A stretch of DNA of 64,000 bases from Paramylibacter ulvae (GCF_014652655.1 NZ_BMZF01000008.1:62001-126000), one strand, 5' to 3'; shown: positions 55,787 through 64,000, counted from the stretch's first letter. Made by a program: numbers and translations. Notes: a model not told the origin generated them from the letters alone.

Positions 55787-55894
55787 CGCAAAAATAGCGC
55801 CAGATTCCCGCCAAACCACATGATATGGTGAAAAAACGCTTGCTCGAATCCCTTTTACCCTGCATTTAATTACGCTAATAAAAGAATAAAACGA

Positions 55895-55909
55895 TTGTTA
55901 CCGTAACAA
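55895..55909. promoter_or_regulatory. Candidate RepA operator
   Basis: TTGTTAC and GTAACAA are perfect 7-bp arms around one C, 74 bp upstream of repA. RepA-type ParA proteins, with RepB, repress their own operon by binding palindromes in this position in other repABC plasmids. Confidence 0.5.
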
Positions 55910-55982
55910 CGGTGATGGCAAAACGGCAGTAATTCATTCCAATAAGGCGCAAAGCCACGGAATAACAGGCAGGGACAGTGTA

Positions 55983-57161
55983 ATGGCAAAAGGCCAAACG
56001 CGCATCGATGTATTGGTCGGTGAACACGCAGAAAAATTATCCGAACGCTTACAAGCGCATCGTGAACAATTGTTTCCACCAAATGCCACCAAAGAATTGC
56101 GCAAATTCACCAGCGGCGAGGCCGCCGATTTAATCGGTGTCAAAGATGCCTATCTGCGCAAACTTGATCTGGACGGCAAAGGCCCAAGCCCCGAAATCCG
56201 TACAGGTGGGCGGCGCTATTATTCCCCACAAGACATCCAAGAATTACGTGAATTTCTGGAAAAGGGTGCAAAAACACCCGGCACATACCTGCCAGGGCGG
56301 CGCGATGGCGATCATCTTCAGGTGATCACCGTGATCAATTTCAAGGGTGGTTCGGGCAAAACCACTACATCCGCGCATCTGGCGCAAAAGGCGGCACTCG
56401 ATGGGTATCGCGTGTTGGCCGTTGATCTTGATCCACAAGCCAGTTTTTCCGCCCTTCACGGGTTTCAGCCCGAATTCGATCTGTTGGATGGGGGCACGTT
56501 ATACGATGCCATTCGTTATGATGATCCCGTCCCATTGAAAACAATCATTCGCAAAACCTATTTCCCAAATTTGGATATCATTCCGGGCAATTTGGATTTG
56601 ATGGAATTTGAACATGAAACCCCTGCCGCCTTGGCGCGCAAGGATGGCACGCTATTTTTCACCCGCGTGGACGAGGTTTTGGCATCCGTCCAAGACGATT
56701 ACGATCTGGTGGTGATTGATTGCCCACCACAGCTTGGCTTTTTGACCATGTCTGCCCTGTCGGCAGCCACCGCCGTGTTGGTCACGGTGCATCCACAGAT
56801 GTTGGATGTGATGTCGATGTGCCAGTTCTTGTTGATGACATCAAACCTCCTTGGCGTCGTCGCCGATGCGGGGGGCGATATGTCTTATGATTGGTTGCGT
56901 TATGTGGTGACGCGGTATGAACCGGGCGATGGGCCGCAAAATCAGATGGTTTCATTCATGCGCTCGATGTTTGGCGATCATGTTTTGAACCATACTGTGT
57001 TGAAATCAACGGCAATTTCCGATGCGGGGATTACCAAACAAACGCTTTACGAGGTTGAAAAAAACCAATTCACCCGCGCTACATATGAACGCGCAATGGA
57101 AAGTTTGAACGCCGTCAATGGCGAAATCGAGGATTTGATCCAGCAAGCATGGGGACGATAA
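55983..57161 (+). CDS. repA: RepABC partition ATPase RepA
   Basis: The 392-residue ParA-type ATPase has an N-terminal winged-helix region (FTSGEAADLIGVKDAYLRKLDLDGKGPSPEIRTGGRRYYSPQDIQELR) and deviant Walker A KGGSGKTT at 121-128, then LAVDLDPQASFSALHG and VVIDCPPQLGFLTMSAL. It segregates the replicon with RepB and represses repABC. repB starts one base after its stop. Confidence 0.95.
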   Translation: MAKGQTRIDVLVGEHAEKLSERLQAHREQLFPPNATKELRKFTSGEAADLIGVKDAYLRKLDLDGKGPSPEIRTGGRRYYSPQDIQELREFLEKGAKTPGTYLPGRRDGDHLQVITVINFKGGSGKTTTSAHLAQKAALDGYRVLAVDLDPQASFSALHGFQPEFDLLDGGTLYDAIRYDDPVPLKTIIRKTYFPNLDIIPGNLDLMEFEHETPAALARKDGTLFFTRVDEVLASVQDDYDLVVIDCPPQLGFLTMSALSAATAVLVTVHPQMLDVMSMCQFLLMTSNLLGVVADAGGDMSYDWLRYVVTRYEPGDGPQNQMVSFMRSMFGDHVLNHTVLKSTAISDAGITKQTLYEVEKNQFTRATYERAMESLNAVNGEIEDLIQQAWGR

Positions 57162-57162
57162 A

Positions 57163-58170
57163 ATGGCACGTAAAAATCTGTTACAAGGATTGATGGACGA
57201 CCAGCCCGCAAAAGCGGCGCCAAAGGACGACGCGCCAGATGAAACATCCAATGCTGATGCTGTCAATAAACCGGCATCGCCAACCCCTGCCCGATCACGC
57301 TATACCAAAGGTGCAATTGGTGCGGTCAGCCAATCAATTGCTGATCTCAAGTCCAGATCGGTCAGTGATATTGACCCATTCTTGATTGATGCGGGCGGTG
57401 TGCAAGACCGGCTTGATTATGTCGAAGATGAACATCATGCTTTGATGGAATCTATTCGCGATTATGGTCAGCAAGTGCCCGTGCTTGTGCGCCCTCACCC
57501 CGATGATCCCGATCGCTATCAAATCGTTTATGGCCGCCGCCGTGTGCTTGCGCTTCGTGATCTTGGCCTCAATGTTAAGGCCATGATACGTGATCTAGAT
57601 GATGATGCGTTGATCATGGCCCAGGGTCAGGAAAACACCGCACGTAAGGATCTTAGCTTTATTGAAAAGGCAAACTTTGCCCGCCAAATGCAAGACGGTG
57701 GTTATGCGCGCAAAACCATGTGCGATGCGCTTCATATCGATAAAACCGTGATTTCACGGATGTTATCCATCGTTGAACGCCTGCCTGTAGAGGTGATCGA
57801 ACGCATTGGTGCCGCACCAAATGTGGGGCGTGATCGCTGGCTTGCGCTCGCCAATGCTTTTGAGGCACGCGAATATGATGCAAACGAAGCGATTTCTGTG
57901 ATCAATTTTTCAGGTGCGGAAACCTCGGACAAACGGTTTGATGCGTTGTTTCAAATGCTCACCCGCGATCAAGGCGCAAAACAGCCGCGCAAACAGCCAA
58001 GCACCCGCACCCCTCTTAAAACCACCGAAGGTTTGCAAATTGGCGAGGCCTCTTGGGGCAATGGCAAAATGACCATGACGATGAACAACGAATTAACCGA
58101 CGGTTTTGATGAATGGTTGGTTGAACATATTTCCGAAATTCACGCGCGCTGGAAAGCGAACGCTGAATAA
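57163..58170 (+). CDS. repB: RepABC partition protein RepB (ParB-like)
   Basis: The 335-residue protein has the ParB N-terminal region (DIDPFLIDAGG, SIRDYGQQVPVLVRPHPDD, YGRRRVLALRDLG), then the helix-turn-helix YARKTMCDALHIDKTVISRMLSIVERLP. It binds the parS palindromes seen at 58296 and 59600 and loads RepA for segregation. It is coupled to repA. Confidence 0.95.
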   Translation: MARKNLLQGLMDDQPAKAAPKDDAPDETSNADAVNKPASPTPARSRYTKGAIGAVSQSIADLKSRSVSDIDPFLIDAGGVQDRLDYVEDEHHALMESIRDYGQQVPVLVRPHPDDPDRYQIVYGRRRVLALRDLGLNVKAMIRDLDDDALIMAQGQENTARKDLSFIEKANFARQMQDGGYARKTMCDALHIDKTVISRMLSIVERLPVEVIERIGAAPNVGRDRWLALANAFEAREYDANEAISVINFSGAETSDKRFDALFQMLTRDQGAKQPRKQPSTRTPLKTTEGLQIGEASWGNGKMTMTMNNELTDGFDEWLVEHISEIHARWKANAE

Positions 58171-58223
58171 ACCGAGCATTAACAAAAACAAAAAACAGGA
58201 GCACGAATTCGACGAAACCAAAG

Positions 58224-58257
58224 AAAAAGCCCATCAGAATGTAACATCCTAACAGGC
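58224..58257 (-). ncRNA. Candidate counter-transcribed RNA (ctRNA) between repB and repC
   Basis: On the minus strand GCC-x5-GGATG-TTA-CATTC-x5-GGC forms a hairpin (plus-strand 58229-58257) followed by TTTTT (complement of 58224-58228). RepABC plasmids encode a small antisense RNA at this spot that limits repC expression and sets copy number and incompatibility. The coordinates mark only the terminator hairpin. The 5' end and promoter, probably within 58258-58311, are uncertain. Confidence 0.55.
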
Positions 58258-58295
58258 CTATTCGGTGTTGTAGCATCTCCGACTTAGCGCAAATT

Positions 58296-58311
58296 GTTGA
58301 CAGCTGTCAAC
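58296..58311. promoter_or_regulatory. parS: parS centromere site 1
   Basis: GTTGACAGCTGTCAAC is a perfect 16-bp palindrome matching the repABC parS pattern of GTT and AAC ends around C-x-GC-x-G. It lies 49 bp upstream of the repC start. It contains TTGACA on both strands, so RepB binding could also affect transcription of the ctRNA or repC. Confidence 0.92.
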
Positions 58312-58359
58312 TACTGTCGATTCCGACGGGCGAAAAAGTTTTGTCTCGTGAAAAAAAAT

Positions 58360-59592
58360 ATGCAGATTATTTCAACGACGCCCTTTGGGCAGCGGCCGGT
58401 ATCGGCTGATCTGATCGAAAATCAGATGCTGGCTACGCGCGAATCCGATGTCGCGCATTTTGATAAATGGGAATTGTTTCGTGAACTATGCGTGGCACGT
58501 CTGTCCTATGGTCTATCTGATCGGGATATGGCTGTTCTGAACGCCCTGCTCAGCTTTCATCAGGGGCGCAATTTGTCCGATAATGACAATCTGGTGGTCT
58601 TTCCATCCAACAAAGCGTTGTCAGAACGCGCCCACGGCATGGCAGAAAGCACCCTACGCCGCCATTTAGCCGCGCTGACGGGCGCTGGCGTTATCTTGCG
58701 CCATGATAGCCCTAACGGCAAACGATACGCGGCCAAGGACGCCTCTGGTGATATTACCCGTGCTTTTGGCTTTAATCTACGCCCCCTGCTCATTCGTGCG
58801 ACGGAAATCACCGATCGCGCCCGCGAAACCCGCGCAGCAGCAGAAACATACCGCCGCGTACGCGAAGAATGCAGCGTGATGTTGCGCGACGCTACGAAGC
58901 TGGCTGAATACGGCGCAGAGGAATACGCAAAACACGACTGGGAGAGCATTCAGAGCCTGACCACGGAATACGCAAAGGTCTTGCGCCGCAAATTGGCGTT
59001 CGATTTACTGAACGATCTTCGCCGCAAATTGGCTGCGCTGACGGGTGTTATTCACGATATGTTGGGTATGGGCAAAACATCAAAAACAAATAAAATGAGC
59101 GGCAGCGACAACAATAATGAGCGTCACTATCAGAATTCAAATAAAGACTCTTATGATTTTGAACCTTCCTTAGATAAGGAAAAGGCGGACGGGCAGCATC
59201 CAGAAATTGAAACGCTGGATAAACATCGAGAGCGCAGCGAAAAGTTAAACCCGCAAGCACCCAAATTACCGTTACCCCTGGTTTTGAAAACATGTGGAGA
59301 AATCCAGAACTATGCCAAAGATGGGGTGAACAATTGGTATGACTTTGTCGCCACGGCGCATTTTGTTCGATCAATGATGGGGATCAGTCCTGATGCTTGG
59401 GGCAAAGCACAAATTGCGATGGGTGTGGAAAACGCGGCAATTGTTTTGGCCTGTATGTTAGAAAAAATCACCGAAATTCACAGCCCAGGTGGATATCTGC
59501 GTGCTCTTACCCAAAAAGCCGAAGACGGCGCATTTTCACCCGGACCCATGGTTATGGCCTTGTTGAATGGTGGTGATAAAAATGTTGCCTGA
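58360..59592 (+). CDS. repC: RepABC replication initiator RepC
   Basis: The 410-residue protein has the RepC N-terminal region (TTPFGQRPVSADLIENQ, ELFRELCVARLSYGLSDRDMAVLNALLSFH, VVFPSNKALSERAHGMAESTLRRHLAALTGAGVI), a winged-helix core and a C-terminal domain. It initiates replication, usually at an origin inside its own gene. ATG 58360 is preferred. A TTG at 58294 would translate the parS site, and a GTG at 58348 is another option. No strong ribosome site is visible, which fits tight control of repC. Confidence 0.93.
   Translation: MQIISTTPFGQRPVSADLIENQMLATRESDVAHFDKWELFRELCVARLSYGLSDRDMAVLNALLSFHQGRNLSDNDNLVVFPSNKALSERAHGMAESTLRRHLAALTGAGVILRHDSPNGKRYAAKDASGDITRAFGFNLRPLLIRATEITDRARETRAAAETYRRVREECSVMLRDATKLAEYGAEEYAKHDWESIQSLTTEYAKVLRRKLAFDLLNDLRRKLAALTGVIHDMLGMGKTSKTNKMSGSDNNNERHYQNSNKDSYDFEPSLDKEKADGQHPEIETLDKHRERSEKLNPQAPKLPLPLVLKTCGEIQNYAKDGVNNWYDFVATAHFVRSMMGISPDAWGKAQIAMGVENAAIVLACMLEKITEIHSPGGYLRALTQKAEDGAFSPGPMVMALLNGGDKNVA
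59060..59180. other. Probable oriV region inside repC
   Basis: This part of repC is clearly more AT-rich than its surroundings and encodes a low-complexity Asn/Lys/Ser linker (SKTNKMSGSDNNN). In characterised repABC replicons the origin lies in an AT-rich stretch inside repC. The boundaries are approximate. Confidence 0.5.
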
Positions 59593-59599
59593 TGAAAGA

Positions 59600-59615
59600 G
59601 TTGACAGCTGTCAAC
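59600..59615. promoter_or_regulatory. parS: parS centromere site 2
   Basis: A second, identical copy of GTTGACAGCTGTCAAC lies eight bases after the repC stop. The two sites bracket repC, about 1.3 kb apart. Confidence 0.92.
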
Positions 59616-59772
59616 TTTGCAATCCGTGCCAATTCTCACTGTTTAGAAGTTCTGTGATTTTTGGTTTAGGAAAATATCGGGTTTTGAACTAACAATGGGA
59701 TATGAGATTCTTATGCGCAATTTTTCTGCGCACGAACGAGCGATGAATTTAAATATTTTAAGGAATTGAATA

Positions 59773-61077
59773 ATGAAAATAGCAATGATTGGCACGGGAT
59801 ATGTGGGGTTGGTATCTGGTGTTTGCTTTTCCGATTTTGGACATGATGTCGTTTGTGTTGACAAGGATCCAAGCAAGATCGAACGTTTGAACGCTGGTGA
59901 TATCGTAATTTATGAACCCGGGCTTCGTGACATTATGGAACGATCCGTGAAATCTGGGCGATTGAAATTCACCACAGAACTCAAAGATGCGGTTTTGGAT
60001 GCCGATGCGGTTTTCATCGCTGTGGGTACACCAACGCGTCGCGGTGATGGGCATGCGGATGTAAGTTACGTGATGGCGGCGGCAAAAGAGATTGCACAGA
60101 TTGCCAAGGATTATTTGGTGGTGGTCACCAAATCCACAGTTCCCGTTGGCACCAATCGCAAGGTGAAAGAGGTGATTAAAGAAACGCGGCCAGATTTGGA
60201 ATTTGATGTGGTGTCAAACCCTGAATTCATGCGCGAGGGTGCCGCGATCGAGGATTTCATGAAACCTGATCGTGTGGTGGTTGGCGTTGAATCGGATCGC
60301 GCGGCAGGTGTGATGTCTGATATTTATCGCCCGCTTTATTTGCGTGATTTCCCAATTCTGCGGACCGATTTAGAAAGTGCGGAGATGATAAAATATGCCG
60401 CAAACGCGTTTTTGGCCACGAAAATCACATTTATCAACGAAATCGCGGCATTATGCGAAAAAACCGGTGCCGATGTGAAAAAAGTCGCGCATGGCATGGG
60501 GCTTGATGGGCGTATCGGGAACAAGTTTTTACATGCGGGTCCAGGCTATGGTGGGTCGTGTTTTCCCAAAGATACCAAGGCCTTAGCCAGAATCGGCCAA
60601 GAACATGCGGTGCCGATGCAGATCACTGAAACGGTGATCAAAGTGAATGAAGAAATCAAACGCCGAATGATCGAAAAAATTCGCGATTTGTGTGATGGTA
60701 GCTTTCGTAACAAGAAAATCGCCGTGATGGGCGTAACTTTTAAGCCAAATACCGATGATATGCGCGATGCGCCGTCGTTAACAATTGTTCCAGCCTTGGT
60801 TGGTGGTGGTGCGAATGTGCATGTGGTTGATCCACAAGGGCGCAATGAAGGCGAAGAGCTGTTACCCCATGTTGAATGGCACTTGGATGCTTATGAATGC
60901 GTCAAAGATTCAGATTTGATTGTGATCCTGACCCAATGGAACGAATTTCGCGCACTTGACCTGAGCCGTTTAGCCACAAGCATGAAGACCGCCAAGATGG
61001 CCGACCTGCGCAATATTTATAACCGCGATGACGTATTTTCTGCGGGATTTGTTGAATATGAATCAATAGGTCGCTAA
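59773..61077 (+). CDS. ugd: UDP-glucose 6-dehydrogenase
   Basis: The 434-residue protein has the NAD motif MIGTGYVGLVSGVCFSDFGHDV, VDKDPSKI, TKSTVPVGTNRKV, NPEFMREGAAIEDFMKPDR and the catalytic cysteine in HAGPGYGGSCFPKDTKAL. It oxidises UDP-glucose to UDP-glucuronate for acidic exopolysaccharide. AAGGAATTG precedes the ATG. It leads a run with capEFG. Confidence 0.95.
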   Translation: MKIAMIGTGYVGLVSGVCFSDFGHDVVCVDKDPSKIERLNAGDIVIYEPGLRDIMERSVKSGRLKFTTELKDAVLDADAVFIAVGTPTRRGDGHADVSYVMAAAKEIAQIAKDYLVVVTKSTVPVGTNRKVKEVIKETRPDLEFDVVSNPEFMREGAAIEDFMKPDRVVVGVESDRAAGVMSDIYRPLYLRDFPILRTDLESAEMIKYAANAFLATKITFINEIAALCEKTGADVKKVAHGMGLDGRIGNKFLHAGPGYGGSCFPKDTKALARIGQEHAVPMQITETVIKVNEEIKRRMIEKIRDLCDGSFRNKKIAVMGVTFKPNTDDMRDAPSLTIVPALVGGGANVHVVDPQGRNEGEELLPHVEWHLDAYECVKDSDLIVILTQWNEFRALDLSRLATSMKTAKMADLRNIYNRDDVFSAGFVEYESIGR

Positions 61078-61134
61078 AGGTACGCCCAATAGCGGGATAT
61101 TTCCGCAAATTTGAATTTATTTGGGTGTTTTTTT

Positions 61135-62175
61135 ATGGCGAATAACGCAATCGAGTCGGTTCTGATTACGGGGGGCACTGGCTCTTTCGGGAAAACCATG
61201 TTGAAACAGCTGTTGGCGGCTGATGTTCCTGAAATTCGCATATTAAGCCGAGATGAGGAAAAACAAGACGCATTGCGCAACGAATTACGCGACGCTCGGG
61301 TGAAATATTACATTGGTGATGTGCGCGATCGTGAATCTGTGGAACGTGCCAGCAAGGGTGTGCAAAATATCTTTCATGCCGCGGCATTGAAACAGGTGCC
61401 ATCATGTGAATTTTTCCCGATGCAGGCGGTGCAAACCAATATTATCGGTTCTGAAAACGTGGTGCGCGCAGCGATCAACGAAGGTGTGAAATCATTGGTG
61501 TGCCTGTCCACCGACAAGGCCGTTTTTCCCGTCAATGCCATGGGCATGTCCAAGGCGATGATGGAAAAGGTGGCACAGGCGGGTGCACGTGAAATCGGGC
61601 AGGACGCGGAGACCACCATTTCATGTGTGCGTTACGGCAATGTGATGTATTCACGCGGCTCTGCGATCCCGTTGTTTATTAAACAGATCAAGGCAGGCAA
61701 CCCGATCACGGTAACAGAACCGACCATGACCCGTTTTTTGATGCCACTGCGCGATAGTGTGGCATTGGTGAAATACGCGTTTGAACATGCCAATCAGGGT
61801 GATTTGTTTATCAAAAAAGCGCCCGCATCCACCATCATTGATTTGGTGCAAGCGTTAAAAGAATTGTTTGATGCGCCCGATCACCCCGTTGAAATCATCG
61901 GCTGGCGCCATGCGGAAAAGCTGTATGAAACATTGGCAAGTGCGCAGGAACTGGCGACATCTGATGACATGGGCGAATATTATCGTATCCACATGGATAA
62001 CCGCGATTTGAATTACAAACCCTATTTCGAAGAGGGTGATAAAACGACAGTTTCATTAGAAGATTATCATTCACACAACACGCAACAACTAAGCGTGGCA
62101 GAGGTGAAGGATTTGTTGATGACCCTTCCAGAAGTCCAAGCCGAAGTCGCCGCCCATAAAGAGGGTGTAAAATGA
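61135..62175 (+). CDS. capE: UDP-N-acetylglucosamine 4,6-dehydratase/5-epimerase (CapE/FnlA-like)
   Basis: The 346-residue SDR protein has LITGGTGSFGKTMLKQLL at the N-terminus, ALKQVPSCEFFPMQAVQTN, STDKAVFPVNAMGMSKAMMEKV with Met at the classical Tyr position, and RYGNVMYSRGSAIPLF. It performs the first step from UDP-GlcNAc to UDP-N-acetyl-L-fucosamine. The ATG at 61135 is preferred over an upstream TTG at 61111. It overlaps capF by four bases. Confidence 0.9.
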   Translation: MANNAIESVLITGGTGSFGKTMLKQLLAADVPEIRILSRDEEKQDALRNELRDARVKYYIGDVRDRESVERASKGVQNIFHAAALKQVPSCEFFPMQAVQTNIIGSENVVRAAINEGVKSLVCLSTDKAVFPVNAMGMSKAMMEKVAQAGAREIGQDAETTISCVRYGNVMYSRGSAIPLFIKQIKAGNPITVTEPTMTRFLMPLRDSVALVKYAFEHANQGDLFIKKAPASTIIDLVQALKELFDAPDHPVEIIGWRHAEKLYETLASAQELATSDDMGEYYRIHMDNRDLNYKPYFEEGDKTTVSLEDYHSHNTQQLSVAEVKDLLMTLPEVQAEVAAHKEGVK

Positions 62176-63296
62176 AGATTGTTGTCACCGGTGCTGGCGG
62201 ATTAATAGGCTGGCATGCGGGTGCGCGATTGCATGCGCAAAATTGTGCAGCGGCGTTTGGGGGCAATGATCAACCCTATGATCTGGTGCTTTTAAAACAT
62301 GCGGATTTTGACGATGATGTTGCGTTGCATGCGGCCCTGACAGGTGCCGATGCGGTGTTGCATTTTGCAGGTGTGAACCGCGCCGATAGCGATGATATTG
62401 TACGCACAGCAAACCCAGCGATTGCCACGCGTTTAGTTGCCGGTTGTCAATCGGTTGGTGCCGATCCGCATATCGTTTATGCCAATTCAACCCATGCCGC
62501 GGGCGATACACCATATGGCAATTCCAAACGTGAGGCGGGTGAAATTATCGGGGCAGGGGTGTCGCGGTATTCCAACCTGATTTTGCCCCATATTTTTGGC
62601 GAGTGCGCGCGACCATTTTATAACAATGTCACCGCAACCCTGATCCATCAAATATTGGCTGGTGAAACTCCAAGTGTGAACCCAGATGGGCGCGTGCAAT
62701 TGTTATATGCAGGTGTTGCCGCACAGGTGGCGATTGATGCGATCAAGGATGGTGTCACGGGTGATATCACACCAGAACCCCGCCCGATCAGCGTGCCCGA
62801 TTTGTTGGAAAAGCTGCAAGGGTTTCATGATCTGTATCGTGCCAATATCTATCCCGATGTGTCGGATGATTTTGATCTGGCATTGTTTAATAGTTACCGC
62901 GCAGCGAGCTATCCCGATCAATGGCCGCGCCCGTTGACATTGCATTCTGATGCGCGTGGCACATTGTTTGAGGCCGTCAAAGGTGGCGGTGGTGGGCAAA
63001 CATTCCTGTCCACAACTGAACCCGGTGTAACCCGTGGCGATCATTTCCATTTGCACAAGGTGGAACGTTTTTTGGTGGTGCAGGGCGAGGCCATCATTCG
63101 CATGCGCAAGGTGATGTCGGATGATGTTTGGGAATATCGTGTGAACGGCGATAACCCAGCACCCGTAGACATGCCAACGCTTCATACGCATTCGATTGAA
63201 AACGTCGGGCAGGGGCCGTTGCTTACGCTGTTTTGGACCCATGATTTGTTCGATCCTGCCAACCCTGATACATTTGCCGATAAGGTGCTGACATGA
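62172..63296 (+). CDS. capF: UDP-2-acetamido-2,6-dideoxy-hexulose reductase with cupin domain (CapF/FnlB-like)
   Basis: The 374-residue protein has a short Rossmann SDR domain (VVTGAGGLIGWHAGARLH, ADAVLHFAGVNRADSDDI, YGNSKREAGEII) and a C-terminal cupin (SDARGTLFEAVKGGGGGQTFLSTTEPGVTRGDHFHLHKVERFLVVQGEA, metal His cluster). In CapF the cupin epimerises C3 and the SDR reduces C4 of the CapE product. It is coupled to capE and capG by 4-bp overlaps. Confidence 0.92.
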   Translation: MKIVVTGAGGLIGWHAGARLHAQNCAAAFGGNDQPYDLVLLKHADFDDDVALHAALTGADAVLHFAGVNRADSDDIVRTANPAIATRLVAGCQSVGADPHIVYANSTHAAGDTPYGNSKREAGEIIGAGVSRYSNLILPHIFGECARPFYNNVTATLIHQILAGETPSVNPDGRVQLLYAGVAAQVAIDAIKDGVTGDITPEPRPISVPDLLEKLQGFHDLYRANIYPDVSDDFDLALFNSYRAASYPDQWPRPLTLHSDARGTLFEAVKGGGGGQTFLSTTEPGVTRGDHFHLHKVERFLVVQGEAIIRMRKVMSDDVWEYRVNGDNPAPVDMPTLHTHSIENVGQGPLLTLFWTHDLFDPANPDTFADKVLT

Positions 63297-64000
63297 CCAA
63301 ATTAAAAGTAATGACCGTATTGGGCACGCGCCCTGAAATTATCCGTCTTGCACGGGTGATGGCGCGGCTGGATGACTATGTGGATCATATCATTGTGCAC
63401 ACCGGTCAGAATTATGATTACGAGCTGAACGAAGTGTTTTTTGAGGATCTGGGCGTGCGCAAGCCTGATTATTTTCTGGGTGTTGGGGGCGGTACGCTTG
63501 GTGAAACGCTGGGCGGGATTTTGACCCAAACGGAAAAGGTTCTGGCGGATGAAAAACCCGATGCGGTTTTGATCCTTGGCGATACCAATTCCGCCATTAG
63601 CGCGATCATGGCGCGGCGCATGAAGGTGCCCGTGTATCATATGGAGGCAGGCAACCGTTCGTTTGATATGAATGTGCCAGAGGAAACCAACCGTCGTTTG
63701 GTGGATCACATCGCCGATTTCAATTTGGTTTACACCGAACATGCACGGCGTCATTTGCTGGCCGAAGGATTGCCCCATCGTCGGATCAACCTGACAGGCA
63801 GCCCGATGCGCGAAGTATTGGAACATTACCGCGATCGGATCGAAGCATCCGATGTGCTGCAACGCATTGGGTTGACAGCGGGTAAATATTTTATCGTCTC
63901 GCTTCACCGCGAGGAAAACGTGGATAATCGTGCGCGTCTTGGTTCCTTGATCGAGGCGTTGAATACCATCGCGCAGAAATACAAATTCCCCGTGATTGTG
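63293..64000 (+). CDS. capG: Non-hydrolysing UDP-GlcNAc-type 2-epimerase (CapG/FnlC-like), cut by window edge
   Basis: The 236 codons present run to the right edge without a stop. They include VLGTRPEIIRLARVM, HTGQNYDYELNEVFFEDLG, ILGDTNSAISAIMARRMKVPVYHMEAGNRSFD, VPEETNRRLVDHIADFN and VSLHREENVDN, the WecB-family catalytic signature. It converts the CapF product to UDP-N-acetyl-L-fucosamine. The start overlaps the capF stop (ATGA). Confidence 0.9.
   Translation, partial: MTKLKVMTVLGTRPEIIRLARVMARLDDYVDHIIVHTGQNYDYELNEVFFEDLGVRKPDYFLGVGGGTLGETLGGILTQTEKVLADEKPDAVLILGDTNSAISAIMARRMKVPVYHMEAGNRSFDMNVPEETNRRLVDHIADFNLVYTEHARRHLLAEGLPHRRINLTGSPMREVLEHYRDRIEASDVLQRIGLTAGKYFIVSLHREENVDNRARLGSLIEALNTIAQKYKFPVIV

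Larger units (their letters stand above)
55628..55982. other. Intergenic region between yjbH and repA
   Basis: No convincing gene lies in these 355 bp. The stretch holds the promoters for two divergent units and two notable palindromes (55771-55786 and 55895-55909). It also has an AT-rich run (55861-55895) with TAATAA-type hexamers that could be the repA -10 region. Several GANTC sites (methylation target of CcrM in alphaproteobacteria) are present, for example at about 55719, 55802 and 55845. Confidence 0.6.

Noticed and set aside
55628-55865. Small minus-strand gene upstream of yjbH
   Set aside because: The open frame has no ribosome site or recognisable protein features and overlaps palindromes.
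58294-58359. Extended RepC start at TTG 58294
   Set aside because: It would translate through the parS palindrome and add residues not resembling RepC. The conserved region begins just after ATG 58360.
63302-63907. 201-codon minus-strand frame opposite capG
   Set aside because: The plus strand encodes an intact WecB-family epimerase across the same bases.

Overview
The window looks like part of an extrachromosomal replicon (plasmid or chromid) of a low-GC marine alphaproteobacterium, most likely a Roseobacter-group Rhodobacteraceae. The evidence is a complete repABC cassette with two perfect parS palindromes, TRAP transporters of the DctP and TAXI types, short single-domain XylG, YjbF/YjbH, DUF6525-like and YcaQ-like genes, and an Entner-Doudoroff sugar metabolism. 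No rRNA or tRNA gene was seen. Both ends cut a gene: a ROK regulator on the left and a UDP-GlcNAc 2-epimerase on the right.

Region 1 (1-16.3 kb) is a sugar catabolic island. A ROK regulator (xylR-like) diverges from xylF-xylH-xylG. A convergent operon, xylB-xylA-mro-glk, turns xylose into xylulose 5-phosphate and can also epimerise and phosphorylate glucose. A Gfo/Idh/MocA dehydrogenase follows, then gap-zwf-edd-eda, which forms a nearly complete oxidative Entner-Doudoroff route (no pgl seen). A LacI-family regulator diverges from gap, and a 16-bp palindrome sits in the gap promoter.

Region 2 (16.3-24 kb) holds a DctPQM TRAP transporter operon followed by a TRIC/YicG-type membrane protein and an alpha/beta hydrolase. 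It is divergent from a DctB/DctD two-component system whose response regulator lacks the sigma-54 contact motif.

Region 3 (24-32.5 kb, plus an outlier at 35.6 kb) is the most unusual part: a predicted lasso-peptide (RiPP) cluster. It holds an HPr-kinase-like protein, a sugar-transfer-type ATP-grasp protein, an asparagine-synthetase-like cyclase, a 39-residue precursor with a YxxP leader motif and C-terminal Ser, a PqqD-like leader-binding protein, a transglutaminase-like leader protease, an ABC exporter and a methyltransferase. A nucleotidyltransferase-fold protein of a type often seen with such clusters lies inside the neighbouring polysaccharide locus.

Region 4 (32.5-40.6 kb) carries exopolysaccharide genes (metallophosphatase, Wzc-like tyrosine autokinase, WbpM/CapD-like dehydratase, Wza-like export lipoprotein) and a small secreted Gly/Thr-rich protein. 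Region 5 (40.7-52.6 kb) has an ArsR-SRPBCC operon, a lipoprotein with an apparent in-frame nonsense codon, a TAXI TRAP transporter, a LapA-like protein, a YcaQ-like protein, a zinc-starvation operon (zinT-cobW-DUF6525) behind a canonical Zur box, a methyltransferase and an orphan nucleotidyltransferase-fold gene. Region 6 (52.6-64 kb) has yjbH-yjbF, repABC with parS sites and a candidate counter-transcribed RNA, then ugd and capE-capF-capG for UDP-glucuronate and UDP-N-acetyl-L-fucosamine. These link the replicon to surface polysaccharide and biofilm formation.
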